This document shows, piece by piece, positions 31,534 through 42,036 of a stretch of DNA of 42,370 bases. The position numbers and the translations under genes are program-made. Position 1 is the stretch's first letter. Each line of letters opens with the position of its first letter. The DNA comes from Burkholderiales bacterium (GTDB lineage Bacteria; Pseudomonadota; Gammaproteobacteria; Burkholderiales; Burkholderiaceae_C). The stretch spans positions 1 to 42,370 of the forward strand of contig JANXWR010000324.1 in the NCBI GenBank assembly GCA_025351025.1, written 5' to 3'. The notes below the pieces were generated by a model. That model searched no databases. It was not told where the DNA came from and saw only the letters and a program-made list of their open reading frames with translations.

Positions 31534-32074
31534 GAAGAAGCTCATTGCGTTCCTGGGATTGCTTGTCTCGTTGACGACATCGTCATACGCAGCATTGGAT
31601 GTCGGAGATGCAGCCCCCAACTTTACAGCGCAGGCGGCGCTGGCGGGCAAGGTCTACAAGTTCTCGCTCACCGAGTCGCTGGCCAAGGGGCCGGTCGTGC
31701 TCTATTTCTTTCCCGCCGCGTTCTCGGTCGGCTGCTCGATCGAGGCGCACGAGTTCGCCGAGTCGATCGCCAAGTTCGAGGCGCTCGGCGCCACCGTCAT
31801 CGGTGTGTCGAGCGACGACATCGACACCCTCGGCAAGTTCTCGGTGCAGGCCTGCCAGGGCAAGTTCCCGGTCGCTTCCGACAATTCGCAGGCGATCATG
31901 AAGTCGTACGACGCCATCATGGCGCTGAAACCCGACTTCGCCAACCGCATCTCCTATGTGATCGCGCCGAACGGCAAGGTCCTCTACAACTACCAGAGCC
32001 TGAACCCGAGCCGGCACGTCGAGAAGACGCTCGCTGCGGTGAAGGACTTCACGCAGACGAAGGCGCGCCAATGA
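31532..32074 (+). CDS. Exported peroxiredoxin (AhpC/TSA family)
   Basis: 180 residues: signal peptide MKKLIAFLGLLVSLTTSSYA, then LDVGDAAPNFTAQAALAGKVYKFSL and VLYFFPAAFSVGCSIEAHEFAE with the peroxidatic cysteine (PxxFxxGCxxE pattern, here FSVGCSIEA instead of FTPGCTIE). A second cysteine in VQACQGKFPVASD could resolve it within the same chain. It would reduce peroxides in the periplasm. GGAGG precedes the ATG. The stop overlaps the next start (ATGA). Confidence 0.93.
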   Translation: MKKLIAFLGLLVSLTTSSYAALDVGDAAPNFTAQAALAGKVYKFSLTESLAKGPVVLYFFPAAFSVGCSIEAHEFAESIAKFEALGATVIGVSSDDIDTLGKFSVQACQGKFPVASDNSQAIMKSYDAIMALKPDFANRISYVIAPNGKVLYNYQSLNPSRHVEKTLAAVKDFTQTKARQ

Positions 32075-32664
32075 CGTTTCCCATGCTGTGTTCGCGGCGC
32101 TCGCTGGCGCTGCTGGCGGCCGCCTCTGCGCTGGTTGGCTCGGCCTTCGCGGTGCCATTCCCGCCGCCGCCCGAGCCCTCGCTCAACCAGGAGCTGCAGG
32201 ACGCCCGCTGGCCGGCCGACATCGTCATCGTCGCCGACCGCTACATCACCAGCTATCCGACCGGGCCGGTGGCCGCCTCGGCCCGCGCCGACATGGAGAA
32301 GGCGCGCAACACCAAGCGCCTGCTCGAGCGCAGCGACATCCGCCTCTACCGCGGCGACTTTCTCGTGCGCGGCGCGGCGCCCAGCCTGTACGACGACGTG
32401 CGCAAAGCGGCGCTCGCCGACAAGGAAGCGGCGGCGCGCATGGCCCGGCTGTACCAAGACGGCGACGGCGGCGTCGCGGCCAACCCCTCGCGCTACGTCG
32501 GCTGGTTGCAGTACGCGGCGGCGCTCGGCAACGCGGCGGCCAGCTACGAGCTGGCTGTCTTCTATCGCAAGTCCGACCAGCCGGCACTGGCCGCGCCCTA
32601 CGAAGCACGTGCTGAAGAGCTGGGCTTCAAGGCGCCGAACGCCCTCGACAACGTCCGCAAGTAA
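32071..32664 (+). CDS. Exported SEL1-like repeat protein
   Basis: 197 residues. Signal-like CSRRSLALLAAASALVGSAFA. C-terminal AARMARLYQDGDGGVAANPSRYVGWLQYAAALGNAAASYELAVFYRKSDQPALAAPYEARAEELGF contains SEL1-type helical repeats (A...LA.......D...A..W...AA..G...A...L). Periplasmic scaffolding is the usual inference. Translationally coupled to the peroxiredoxin, suggesting a shared stress or envelope context. Confidence 0.78.
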   Translation: MTFPMLCSRRSLALLAAASALVGSAFAVPFPPPPEPSLNQELQDARWPADIVIVADRYITSYPTGPVAASARADMEKARNTKRLLERSDIRLYRGDFLVRGAAPSLYDDVRKAALADKEAAARMARLYQDGDGGVAANPSRYVGWLQYAAALGNAAASYELAVFYRKSDQPALAAPYEARAEELGFKAPNALDNVRK

Positions 32665-32674
32665 GAGCTTGTCC

Positions 32675-33091
32675 GTGACGGCATCGCGCCTGACCCTGGC
32701 CCAGGCCGGCATCGCCTGGCTCGCGGTGCTGGTCGCCCTGGCCGTTCTCGACGGCGTCTGGCTGGGCGTCCTCACCAAGGACCTCTATCGGCGCGAGATG
32801 GGCAGCCTGATGGCCGACTCGTTCCGCGCCGTGCCGGCAATCCTCTTCTACCTGCTCTATCCGGCCGCGCTGGTCTACCTCGTCCTGTGCAATCAGCCCA
32901 CGGGTTGGCTCGATGCGGCGCTGCGCTCGGCCGTGCTCGGCCTGGCCGCCTACGGCGCCTACAACCTCACCAACCTCGCCATCGTGCGTGGTTGGCCGGT
33001 CGGGCTCAGCCTGATCGACTGGACCTGGGGCGGCGTCGTGTCGGCGCTCGCCGGCAGCGTCGGCTACTGGGCGAGCTGGGGCCGCGCCTAG
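32675..33091 (+). CDS. DUF2177 family membrane protein
   Basis: 138 residues from a GTG: AWLAVLVALAVLDGVWLGVLTKDLYRREMGSLM, AILFYLLYPAALVYLVL, AVLGLAAYGAYNLTNLAIVRGWP and LSLIDWTWGGVVSALAGSVGYW. The DGVWLG...LY......L, GAYNLTNLA and DWTWG blocks are DUF2177 hallmarks. Four membrane helices, function unknown. Ten bases after the previous gene and probably in the same operon. Confidence 0.9.
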   Translation: MTASRLTLAQAGIAWLAVLVALAVLDGVWLGVLTKDLYRREMGSLMADSFRAVPAILFYLLYPAALVYLVLCNQPTGWLDAALRSAVLGLAAYGAYNLTNLAIVRGWPVGLSLIDWTWGGVVSALAGSVGYWASWGRA

Positions 33092-33100
33092 CCGCTGCGT

Positions 33101-34453
33101 CTAACGTGCCGCCACCTGCGGCGCGCCACCGGTGACGCGCCAGATCGCGTTGCCCACGTCGTCGGCGACGAGCAGGGCGCCGGTCTTGTCGATCGCCACG
33201 CCGACCGGTCGGCCGTAGGCATCGCCGTCGGCGCTGAGAAATCCGGTCAGCACGTCGACCGGGTCGCCCTGGGGTTTGCCGTCGACGAAGGGCACGAAGA
33301 TCACCTTGTAGCCGCTGTGCGGCCGTCGGTTCCACGAGCCGTGCTGGCCGACGAACATGCCGGTGCCGAAGGCGGCGGGCAGGCTCGTCCCCTGCGATGC
33401 GGCGAGGCCGAGGGAGGCGGTGTGCGCGCCGAGCGCGTAGTCGGGCGCGATCGCCTTGACGACCATGTCCGGATGCGGCGGCTGCACTCGCGCGTCGACG
33501 TTCTGGCCGTAGTAGCTGAACGGCCAGCCGTAGAAGGCGCCGTCGTGCACCGACGTGAGGTAGTCGGGAACGAGGTCGCTGCCGATCTCGTCGCGCTCGT
33601 TGGCCACCGTCCAGAGCGTCGCCGATCCTGGCGTCGGGCCGGCGGTCCAGGCCATGCCGTTCGGATTGCGCAGGCCCGAGGCGAAGATGCGGTGCGCACC
33701 GCTGGCGCGATCGATCTCCCAGATCGCGGCACGCCCCTCCTCGGCGGCGAGGCCGTTCTCGCCGACGTTGCTGTTCGAGCCGACGGTCGCATAGAGCTTG
33801 GCGCCGTCGGGACTGGCGATCAGGTTCTTGGTCCAGTGGTGGTTGATCGGCCCGGCCGGCAGGTCGACGAGCTTCGTGCCGGCGCCGTCGAGGTGCGTCT
33901 GGCCCGCCGTGTAGGTGTAGCGGACGACGGCGTCTGAGTTGGCGACGTAGAAGTCGTTGCCGACCAGCGCCATGCCGAACGGCGAGCTGAGATGGTCGAC
34001 GAACACCGTCTTCGTCTCCGCTGTGCCGTCGGCGCGCAGGCCGCGCAGCAGCGTGATGCGCTCGGCGCTCGGCGTGCCGGCGCCGGCCCGTTTCATCAAC
34101 TGGCGCATGACGAAGCCCTTGATGCCCTTGCCGTCTTCCGGCTTGGGCGGCGCATTGGTCTCGGCGACGAGCACATCGCCGTTCGGCAGCACGTAGAGCC
34201 AGCGCGGATGGTCGAGGCCGGACGCGTAGGCGGCCACCGAGAGGCCGGCTGCGGCGATCGGCGTCGCGCCTTCGCTCCAGCCCTTGGCCGGGGCGACGTT
34301 CACGGTCGGCAGCAGGGTCTTGTGCGGCGCCGGCAGTCGCGGCGAGGGGCCCATGCCGGCGGCCACCGGCAAGGTCGCGGTTTCACCGCAGGCCGAGAGC
34401 AGGGCAGCCGCGGCCAGCGGCGCAAGAAGAAAGAGGGCGAGCGACGGTTTCAT
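33101..34453 (-). CDS. PQQ-dependent sugar/sorbosone dehydrogenase-like lipoprotein
   Basis: 450 residues. [24 protein letters not shown] has lipobox LSAC. The mature protein is a beta-propeller: [106 protein letters not shown] and [16 protein letters not shown]. These are the conserved blocks of the soluble aldose/sorbosone dehydrogenase group that binds PQQ. The sugar substrate is not deducible. It converges on the DUF2177 gene (stops 9 bases apart). Confidence 0.92.
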   Translation of the reverse strand: MKPSLALFLLAPLAAAALLSACGETATLPVAAGMGPSPRLPAPHKTLLPTVNVAPAKGWSEGATPIAAAGLSVAAYASGLDHPRWLYVLPNGDVLVAETNAPPKPEDGKGIKGFVMRQLMKRAGAGTPSAERITLLRGLRADGTAETKTVFVDHLSSPFGMALVGNDFYVANSDAVVRYTYTAGQTHLDGAGTKLVDLPAGPINHHWTKNLIASPDGAKLYATVGSNSNVGENGLAAEEGRAAIWEIDRASGAHRIFASGLRNPNGMAWTAGPTPGSATLWTVANERDEIGSDLVPDYLTSVHDGAFYGWPFSYYGQNVDARVQPPHPDMVVKAIAPDYALGAHTASLGLAASQGTSLPAAFGTGMFVGQHGSWNRRPHSGYKVIFVPFVDGKPQGDPVDVLTGFLSADGDAYGRPVGVAIDKTGALLVADDVGNAIWRVTGGAPQVAAR

Positions 34454-34676
34454 CGAAAGGTTCCGGAAGCAGGATGCGCCACTGTTGCGCGAGGCCCGTC
34501 CGTGCGTCGTAGGTCGGCGCCGGATTTGTCTGTCGGTCGTGCCCGCCAGCGCCGTGCGGCGGCGGACCACGATGAAATTCGTGCGAGCGCGAACGAGCGC
34601 ACGAACCGGCTCGGCGTCTTTGTCGCACGGCCGCATCGCCGATGCCACACTGGGCGCAGATCTCCCGGAGTCGCCC

Positions 34677-34877
34677 ATGCCGCGCAGCCACCGCCCGTTC
34701 GCCCGCCCGCTCAAGCTCTACGCCGCGGGCCACGCGTCGCTGCTCGCAGGAGCGTGGGCCATGCATGTCTCCGGATCGATGCTGCCGATGGCGCTCGGCG
34801 CCTCGGCCTGCCTGATGCTCACCGTCCCCCTGGTTCGCCACTTCATGACGAAGAAGGCGCACGCGCGGCGCGTGTAG
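34677..34877 (+). CDS. Small membrane protein
   Basis: 66 residues: basic start [19 protein letters not shown], hydrophobic [36 protein letters not shown] (two short helices) and a basic end. ATG at 34677 with CCGGAG upstream. Family not recognised. A 223-base divergent region (34454-34676) separates it from the dehydrogenase and should hold promoters for both; no clear box stands out. Confidence 0.55.
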   Translation: MPRSHRPFARPLKLYAAGHASLLAGAWAMHVSGSMLPMALGASACLMLTVPLVRHFMTKKAHARRV

Positions 34878-34886
34878 GAGCCAGCC

Positions 34887-34904
34887 GACGGAGCAGGCTC
34901 CGTC
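34887..34904 (+). terminator. Hairpin, possible terminator
   Basis: GACGGAG, loop CAGG, CTCCGTC: a perfect seven-base-pair stem 10 bases after the small membrane protein's stop. There is no T run, so it may be a weak or Rho-assisted terminator. Confidence 0.5.
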
Positions 34905-34997
34905 CAGACGACCGGCGCAGGGCGCCGCAGCCGCTACGACGGCAGGCCCGCGTGCGGCAACCTTCGCTTCCTCATCTCACTCATCAGGAGCGAAAAA

Positions 34998-35519
34998 ATG
35001 GACACCAGCAAACCCATGCTGACCGGGCTGTTCCGCGACCGCGACAGCGCCGAGCGCGCCTACCAGTCGATCTCGGACCGCGACTACGGGCGCGACGATG
35101 TCAACGTCGTGATGTCGGACGACACGCGCAAGCGCCATTTCGTGACCGACGGGCGCCAGACCGAACTCGGCAACAAGGCGGCCGAAGGCGCCGGCATCGG
35201 CGGCGCCATCGGCGGCAGCCTGGGCGCGATTGCCGCGGCCATCGCGGCGGTCGGCACGACCATCGCCTTGCCGGGACTCGGCCTCGTCATCGCCGGTCCG
35301 CTCGCCGCGGCCATCGCCGGTGCCGGCGCCGGTGCGGCCACCGGCGGCATCGTCGGCGCGCTGATCGGCTGGGGCATTCCGGAAGAGCGGGTCAAGGAGT
35401 ACGACAAGGGCATCCGCGAAGGCGGCATCCTGATGGCCGTGCGTCCGCGCAGCGACGAGGACGCGAGCTTCTTCGAGAACTCGTGGAAAGCCAACCGCGG
35501 CGAGCACGTCTACCGGTAG
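34998..35519 (+). CDS. Glycine-zipper membrane-associated stress-type protein
   Basis: 173 residues. TGLFRDRDSAERAYQSISDRDYGRDDVNVVMSDD is the start of a general-stress (GsiB/17M-like) fold; a long Gly/Ala-rich hydrophobic centre (GIGGAIGGSLGAIAAAIAAVGTTIALPGLGLVIAGPLAAAIAGAGAGAATGG) follows, then GWGIPEERVKEYDKGIREGGILMAVRP. The pattern E..V..Y..G...G.ILV.V is shared with such proteins, which bind membranes through the centre. Function unknown. A GGAGCG box precedes the ATG. Overlaps the next gene's stop by 10 bases tail-to-tail. Confidence 0.75.
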   Translation: MDTSKPMLTGLFRDRDSAERAYQSISDRDYGRDDVNVVMSDDTRKRHFVTDGRQTELGNKAAEGAGIGGAIGGSLGAIAAAIAAVGTTIALPGLGLVIAGPLAAAIAGAGAGAATGGIVGALIGWGIPEERVKEYDKGIREGGILMAVRPRSDEDASFFENSWKANRGEHVYR

Positions 35520-37312
35520 ACGTCGGCCCTGCGCTCGGCGATCTTTCGCTCGACCAGGACCTTCAGCGCCGCACCGCTCGGTGACGGCGCTGAAGGCGCG
35601 ACGCGCAGGGCAGGCGGCAGGTACGGGTCGCCGCCTTGCGCGAACGCGCTTCGGTCTTCTCCGACTATCGGCGAGCCAATCACGATGCGCGCCGGCCGCA
35701 ACGGCGATGCGCTCGGCCGGGAAGTCGGTGACTCGGTGGCCGCCTGCCTTGCCATTGCCGCCGAGTCGGCCACAGCCATCGGCGGCTGCGCCGCGATCAT
35801 GGCGGCGACATCGGCCTTGATGCGCGGTCGCGAGCCGTCGTCGAGATAGGTCATGTGGCCACCCGGGTAGACGCGCAGGGCGAGGCCCGGCTTCGCGCCG
35901 AGCCTTCCCGTGTCGAGCTCGGTCTGGTGGAATGGCGTTGCGAGGTCGTGGTAACCGGCCAGCGACAAGACCTTCAGCGAGGGTCGCAGCGTTATCGCTG
36001 CCGCGAGATCAGGAATCGTGTCGGGCGGGTTGCGGCCGTCGTGCGAGAAATCCCAGCTATTGATAGCGTTCGAGAGCAGCGTATAGGTCGCCGTCGCCGT
36101 GTACTGCAACTCGCTCGTGAAGAGGCTGCGCGCGGCCGCGGTGAAAGGCGCGGTGACGAGCGTCGACGACGGGTCGCCGCCGGCCGCCAGCGCGCTGCCG
36201 TTGGGCGCCGCGATGCGCGCGTCGTAGCGGCCGATCAGCTGGCCGGTGAGCAGGCGGCTGCGGAAAGTCGTCGCGTCGAGGTCGACGTTGGTCGTCCACG
36301 CGTCGAGCGGGGCACCGGTGAGGTCGACCAGCTGATTTAGCAGAGCCGGCGCGGCCGGCTGGCGAAATTTCACCCACGCTGTCGCCGCCGGTCCGTAGCT
36401 TGCGGCGCTGAAATCGCGCAACTGCTGCGCGTAGGCATCGGCGTCGGTCGGCACCGGATGGGTCAGGGAGAACCATGCGCCGACCATGCCGTAGCTCGGA
36501 AAGCTGCCTTCGCAACTGATTGCCCCGGCGATGCCGTTCACATCGCAGTTCGAGTTGTAGTCAAGCACCGACGACTGCAGCACGACGCCGTCGAGCCGCA
36601 TCGCCGCGGCGACCATCAGGTGCGCGAGCACGGCCGAGCGCGTCGTGCCGTAGGACTCGCCGAACAGGTAGGTCGGCGAGGCCAACCTCTGGTTGACGGC
36701 GGCATAGCGGGCGATGAAGTCGCGCATCAGGCCGGCGTCGCCGTCGACGCTCCAGAAGCTCTGGTTCAGGAAGGGTGCGATCGCTTCCGAGTAGCCGGTG
36801 CCGACGGCGTCGACGAAGACCAGGTCGGCGACGTCGATCAGGCTCTCGGCGTTGTCGACCAGTTGCGGCAGCGGGACCGTGGTTGAAGGCGCGTGCGTGA
36901 CGACGCGGCGCGGCGCGAAGGAACCGAGGTGCAGCCAGACCGTCGCCGAGCCGGGGCCGCCGTTGTAGAAGTAAATGATCGGCCGGTTCGGCCCGGCCAT
37001 CGCCGGCACCGTATAGGCGACGTAGAACATCGAGGCCTCGGGCGCGCCGCCCACCGGCGCGCGGGCGTTGACGTGGCCGGCGGTCGCGGTGTAGGCGATC
37101 GGCGCGCCGGAGACGGTGACGGTGTGCGTCGTTACGCTCGCCGCCTCGTCAGCGCTGGCGAGAAAAGCGCCGCCTGCGGTCGAGTAGGGCGTCGTGTCGA
37201 CCAGGCCGGTCGGCGTGCCGCCGCCACCGGCGTCGCCGCCGCCGCCGCAGCCGGCGAGCCAGGCCGCGAGCAGCGCGGCGACGCAGAGACGGGCAGCCGA
37301 ACGAGGCGTCAT
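35510..37312 (-). CDS. S10-family serine carboxypeptidase-like lipoprotein
   Basis: 600 residues. Signal MTPRSAARLCVAALLAAWLAGCGGGG with lipobox LAGC and a glycine linker. Conserved blocks: PIIYFYNGGPGSATVWLHLGSFAPR (oxyanion region), LVFVDAVGTGYSEAI, YLFGESYGTTRSAVLAHLM (catalytic Ser in GESYG), LSLAGYHDLATPFHQ (Asp) and VYPGGHMTYLDDGSR (His). A full catalytic triad is present. Secreted peptide or ester hydrolase; substrate unknown. ATG at 37312, nine bases from the FKBP stop, so the two may be co-transcribed. Confidence 0.93.
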   Translation of the reverse strand: MTPRSAARLCVAALLAAWLAGCGGGGDAGGGGTPTGLVDTTPYSTAGGAFLASADEAASVTTHTVTVSGAPIAYTATAGHVNARAPVGGAPEASMFYVAYTVPAMAGPNRPIIYFYNGGPGSATVWLHLGSFAPRRVVTHAPSTTVPLPQLVDNAESLIDVADLVFVDAVGTGYSEAIAPFLNQSFWSVDGDAGLMRDFIARYAAVNQRLASPTYLFGESYGTTRSAVLAHLMVAAAMRLDGVVLQSSVLDYNSNCDVNGIAGAISCEGSFPSYGMVGAWFSLTHPVPTDADAYAQQLRDFSAASYGPAATAWVKFRQPAAPALLNQLVDLTGAPLDAWTTNVDLDATTFRSRLLTGQLIGRYDARIAAPNGSALAAGGDPSSTLVTAPFTAAARSLFTSELQYTATATYTLLSNAINSWDFSHDGRNPPDTIPDLAAAITLRPSLKVLSLAGYHDLATPFHQTELDTGRLGAKPGLALRVYPGGHMTYLDDGSRPRIKADVAAMIAAQPPMAVADSAAMARQAATESPTSRPSASPLRPARIVIGSPIVGEDRSAFAQGGDPYLPPALRVAPSAPSPSGAALKVLVERKIAERRADVYR

Positions 37313-37320
37313 GAGCGGCC

Positions 37321-37776
37321 TCAGCGCGGGTTGATCTCGAGCAGCTCGATCTCGAAGTGGAGCGTCGCGTTGGGCGGGATCACGCCGCCCGCGCCGCGCT
37401 CGCCGTAGGCGATCTGCGCCGGGCAGACCAGCTTCGCCTTGCCGCCCACCTTCATGTGCTGCACGCCTTCGGTCCAGCAGGGAATGACGCGACCGAGCGG
37501 AAAGGTCGCCGGCGCCTTGCGCGAGTACGAGCTGTCGAACTCCTTGCCGTCGGGGAAAGTGCCGCGATAGTTCACCTTGACCGTGTCGGCTGAAGTCGGG
37601 CTCGGACCCTTGCCTTCGCGCAGCGACGTGTAGACGAGGCCGCTCGACATCGTCACGCCGCTCGCGGCGGCGGGCGCCGTCTTCTGCGCGACTGCCGGAG
37701 CCGTCATGCCGAAGGACAGCGTGGCGACGATGGCGAGGCCGATGCGGTGCGAGGAAAGGAAGGATGAATGGGTCAT
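37321..37776 (-). CDS. FKBP-type peptidyl-prolyl isomerase (exported)
   Basis: 151 residues. Signal peptide region LAIVATLSFGMTAPAVAQK, then GLVYTSLREGKGPSPTSADTVKVNYRGTFPDGKEFDSSYSRKAPATFPLGRVIPCWTEGVQHMKVGGKAKLVCPAQIAYGERGAGGVIPPNATLHFEIELLEI, a complete FKBP domain with VNYRG, FDSSY, PLGRVIPCWTEG and YGERG motifs. It folds periplasmic proteins at proline bonds. Starts eight bases after glnS, same strand. Confidence 0.96.
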   Translation of the reverse strand: MTHSSFLSSHRIGLAIVATLSFGMTAPAVAQKTAPAAASGVTMSSGLVYTSLREGKGPSPTSADTVKVNYRGTFPDGKEFDSSYSRKAPATFPLGRVIPCWTEGVQHMKVGGKAKLVCPAQIAYGERGAGGVIPPNATLHFEIELLEINPR

Positions 37777-37784
37777 GACCTTGT

Positions 37785-39590
<1,806 letters not shown>

Positions 39591-39736
39591 GAGAGGCTCG
39601 AAGCGAGCGGCATTCTAGGAGGTGAGGCATGCCCCTCCTTTACGTTGCGCAACAGGGAATTCGTCAACGAGGCCCCGGTGCCGTCGCGTTGTCGATGCAT
39701 GCACGCTTCGTCGCGTGCGCAGCTAGAGAGAGACAA
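39591..39736. other. Divergent intergenic region
   Basis: 146 bases between glnS and the tyrosine/proline-rich envelope protein, read in opposite directions, so promoters for both should lie here. It includes TTTACGTTGCGCAACAGGGA. I cannot name a box with confidence; AGAGAGAGA precedes the rightward ATG as a ribosome site. Confidence 0.4.
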
Positions 39737-40177
39737 ATGAATCGCTCACTCGTTCTTGCGGCCGCTGCGGCGGCGGCCTTGTTCACGGCCACCGCCGCGA
39801 ACGCCGCGCGGGTCGACTGGTCGATCGGCATCAACCTGCCGCCGGTCGCGACCTATGTGTCCAATGGGCCCGCTTACCCGGCCTACTACGGCGCGCCGAC
39901 CTACTACGCGCCGGCACCTGCCTTCTACGCGCCGGCGCCTGCCTACTACGGGCCGGCGCCCTACTACGACGCGCCGCGCGTCGTCGAATACGCGCCGCGT
40001 CCGCGCATCTGGCTGCCGCCCCCGCCGCGCCTGGCGTGGTTCCGAGGTCATGACCGCTGGCACCACGACGGCGATCACGACCGCGACGACCGCCGTTTCG
40101 ACCGCGACGACCACCGTGGCGATCGCGACGACTACCGTGGCGATCATCGCGACGGCCGGGTCGACTGGCGGCGTTGA
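39737..40177 (+). CDS. Exported Tyr/Pro-rich repeat protein with acidic-basic tail
   Basis: 146 residues. Signal MNRSLVLAAAAAAALFTATAANA; a VDWSIGINLPPVATYV strand; tandem YYAPAPAFYAPAPAYYGPAPYY repeats; then a His/Asp/Arg tail DHDRDDRRFDRDDHRGDRDDYRGDH. The opening resembles the YXWD-type of small envelope proteins found in betaproteobacteria with RxDxxR tails, function unknown. The tail may bind metal or nucleic acid (guess). Confidence 0.75.
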   Translation: MNRSLVLAAAAAAALFTATAANAARVDWSIGINLPPVATYVSNGPAYPAYYGAPTYYAPAPAFYAPAPAYYGPAPYYDAPRVVEYAPRPRIWLPPPPRLAWFRGHDRWHHDGDHDRDDRRFDRDDHRGDRDDYRGDHRDGRVDWRR

Positions 40178-40377
40178 ACCGCAACATCCGGGCCCCTTCT
40201 GCCGGGTTGCGGCAGGAACGCGGCCTTGGCCTACGAACGGTGTCGGAGATGCCCGGCGGTTCGTAGGTCCTGCGTCCGACCCGCGTCGCGGTCAGGCCTT
40301 TGCATGATGGTGGTTCGAAGGCGCGGTCGTGTTCGCGTCGCTTTAATCCACCCGCGTTCGCGCCAGGAGAAACCATC

Positions 40378-40842
40378 ATGCCCATCCGAACCACCCTGCT
40401 TTCGACCGCGGCGCTGAGCGCGCTCGCTCTCGTCACCGCCTGTTCCTCGGCGCCGCCGCGCCGCGACGACCGGATCGCCGAAGCGCCAATCGTCACCGCG
40501 CCGGTCTACGGCGAATACGGCCAGGTCACCAGCATCGACGTCATCCCGATCGCCTCGCGCCCATCGGGCGCCGGCGCCATCATTGGCGCCGTGATCGGCG
40601 GCGTCGTCGGCAACCAGTTCGGCGCCGGCACCGGCCGTGCGCTGGCCACCGGCGCAGGCGTCGTCGGCGGTGCGGTCGCCGGCAACGCTGTCGAAATCCG
40701 GAACAAGCGCGACGACGAGGTCTTTCGCGTCGGCGTCCGTCTCGACAGCGGCGTGCAGCGCTACATAGACTTCCATCGCGTCGACGACTTGCGCGTCGGC
40801 GATCGGATCCGCTTCGACAACGGCCAGCTCTACCGCAACTGA
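40378..40842 (+). CDS. Glycine-zipper 2TM outer-membrane lipoprotein (SlyB/PcP-like)
   Basis: 154 residues. Lipobox in LALVTACSSAPP, then GEYGQVTSIDVIPIASRPSGAGAIIGAVIGGVVGNQFGAGTGRALATGAGVVGGAVAGNAVEIRN (glycine zipper) and VFRVGVRLDSGVQRYIDFHRVDDLRVGDRIRFDNGQLYR, the SlyB-type C-terminal beta domain (V...VRLD.G....D....LR.GDRVR...G.LYR). Envelope lipoprotein. A 200-base untranslated stretch (40178-40377) precedes it with no gene seen. Confidence 0.9.
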   Translation: MPIRTTLLSTAALSALALVTACSSAPPRRDDRIAEAPIVTAPVYGEYGQVTSIDVIPIASRPSGAGAIIGAVIGGVVGNQFGAGTGRALATGAGVVGGAVAGNAVEIRNKRDDEVFRVGVRLDSGVQRYIDFHRVDDLRVGDRIRFDNGQLYRN

Positions 40843-40860
40843 CCGTCGCGCGTGACTTCT

Positions 40861-40892
40861 CGGCCCGACGGCGCGTGCTGCGCCCCGGGCCG
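40861..40892. terminator. Terminator-like hairpin between convergent genes
   Basis: CGGCCC (40861-40866) pairs with GGGCCG (40887-40892); inside, GGCGC (40870-40874) pairs with GCGCC (40880-40884). No T run. It sits between the stop of the lipoprotein gene and the stop of the 2TM gene. A tandem CTAGCGCTT repeat follows at about 40892-40910. Confidence 0.55.
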
Positions 40893-40901
40893 CTAGCGCT
40901 T

Positions 40902-41195
40902 CTAGCGCTTCTCGCGCAGGCGCGCCACTTCGCTCGCCACCATGCGCTGGGGCAGGCCTTCGCCCTGCAGCGAGAGCAAGGTGACGATGCCGTGGATGGC
41001 CAGGCCCAGTCCCCAGCCGAGCAGCGGAAAGACCGCCCAACGCGGACCGCCCGCGTAGGCGTTGACCGCGAAGAGACCGAGGTTGACGAGGACGAACACG
41101 AGCAGGTGGACGAGAAAGCCCATCTTGATGTCGACGCGACGGCGTGCGCGTCGCTCGAGCAGGCGTTCTTCGTCGATGGGTTTGGTGCGGTTCAT
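40902..41195 (-). CDS. 2TM-domain membrane protein
   Basis: 97 residues: MNRTKPIDEERLLERRARRRVDIKMGFLVHLLVFVLVNLGLFAVNAYAGGPRWAVFPLLGWGLGLAIHGIVTLLSLQGEGLPQRMVASEVARLREKR. The pattern (R.RV..K.GF..HL..FV.VN......N.......W...P..GWG.GL..H) is the 2TM domain, often fused to or beside LytTR-type histidine kinases. It lies 26 bases from the LytTR regulator on the same strand, so probably part of that module. Confidence 0.9.
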   Translation of the reverse strand: MNRTKPIDEERLLERRARRRVDIKMGFLVHLLVFVLVNLGLFAVNAYAGGPRWAVFPLLGWGLGLAIHGIVTLLSLQGEGLPQRMVASEVARLREKR

Positions 41196-41220
41196 GCTGC
41201 GTTCTCCCTGAGGTCGTGGC

Positions 41221-42036
41221 CTACATGGCCTTGAATCGGTGTGCGTGCAGGCGACTCACGACGAGCTTTTCGGGCCGGCCCTGCAGCTTCAACGTCAAGC
41301 GTCCGCTCTCTTCGCGTTCGGCCGAGGCGATCGCTTCGGCGCGCACCACGGTGCCGCGATGGATCTGCCAGAAGCGGCTTGCGTCGAGGCGCGGCACGAG
41401 CTCGCGCAGCGAGGTGCGGATCAGGTGCTCGCGCGTCGCCGTGATGACGCGCACGTACTTGTCGGCGGCCTCGAAGTAGACGACGTCGTCGATGCGCACC
41501 ATGTGGATGGCGTTGCCGACGCCCACCTGCAGCACGCGCAGCGGCTCGCTGTCGGCGGGCGCGCTCGCAACGGCGCCGGTCGCGCCGAGCAGGCCGCGCA
41601 GGCGCTCGACGACGGCGCCGAGCTCCTTGGCCGGGCCTGTGTCCGAGCGGGCGGCGAGCGTGCCCTGCAGGCGCTTGACCGTCGCCTCGAGCCGCGCCGT
41701 CTGCACCGGCTTGAGCAGGTAGTCGACCGCCGCGCGCTCGAAGGCCTGCAGCGCGTACTGGTCGTAGGCGGTGACGAAGACGAGCAATGGGAACGGGCCT
41801 TCGTCGTCGGGCCAGTCCTCGGCGAGCGCCTGCGCCGCTTCGAGGCCGCTCATGCCGGGCATGCGGATGTCGAGGAAGACGACGTCGGGGCGGTGCGCCA
41901 GGGTTTGCGCGACGGCGGCCTCGCCGTCGCCGACGACGGCGGCGATCTCGAGCCCGGGCCAGAGCGCAGCGAGCTCGGCGCGCAGCCCCCCGGCGAGCAG
42001 CGGCTCGTCTTCGGCGATGACGCCGCAGGCTTTCAT
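41221..42036 (-). CDS. LytTR-family response regulator
   Basis: 271 residues. Receiver domain: ACGVIAEDEPLLAGGLRAEL (acidic pocket), RPDVVFLDIRMPGMSGLEAAQAL (phospho-acceptor Asp) and VDYLLKPVQTARLEATVKRL (conserved Lys). LytTR DNA-binding domain: GNAIHMVRIDDVVYFEAADKYVRVITATREHLIRTSLRELVPRLDASRFWQIHRGTVVRAEAI. Such regulators bind DNA with a beta-sheet domain and often control envelope, biofilm or alginate-type genes. The ATG overlaps the kinase stop (ATGA). Confidence 0.95.
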   Translation of the reverse strand: MKACGVIAEDEPLLAGGLRAELAALWPGLEIAAVVGDGEAAVAQTLAHRPDVVFLDIRMPGMSGLEAAQALAEDWPDDEGPFPLLVFVTAYDQYALQAFERAAVDYLLKPVQTARLEATVKRLQGTLAARSDTGPAKELGAVVERLRGLLGATGAVASAPADSEPLRVLQVGVGNAIHMVRIDDVVYFEAADKYVRVITATREHLIRTSLRELVPRLDASRFWQIHRGTVVRAEAIASAEREESGRLTLKLQGRPEKLVVSRLHAHRFKAM

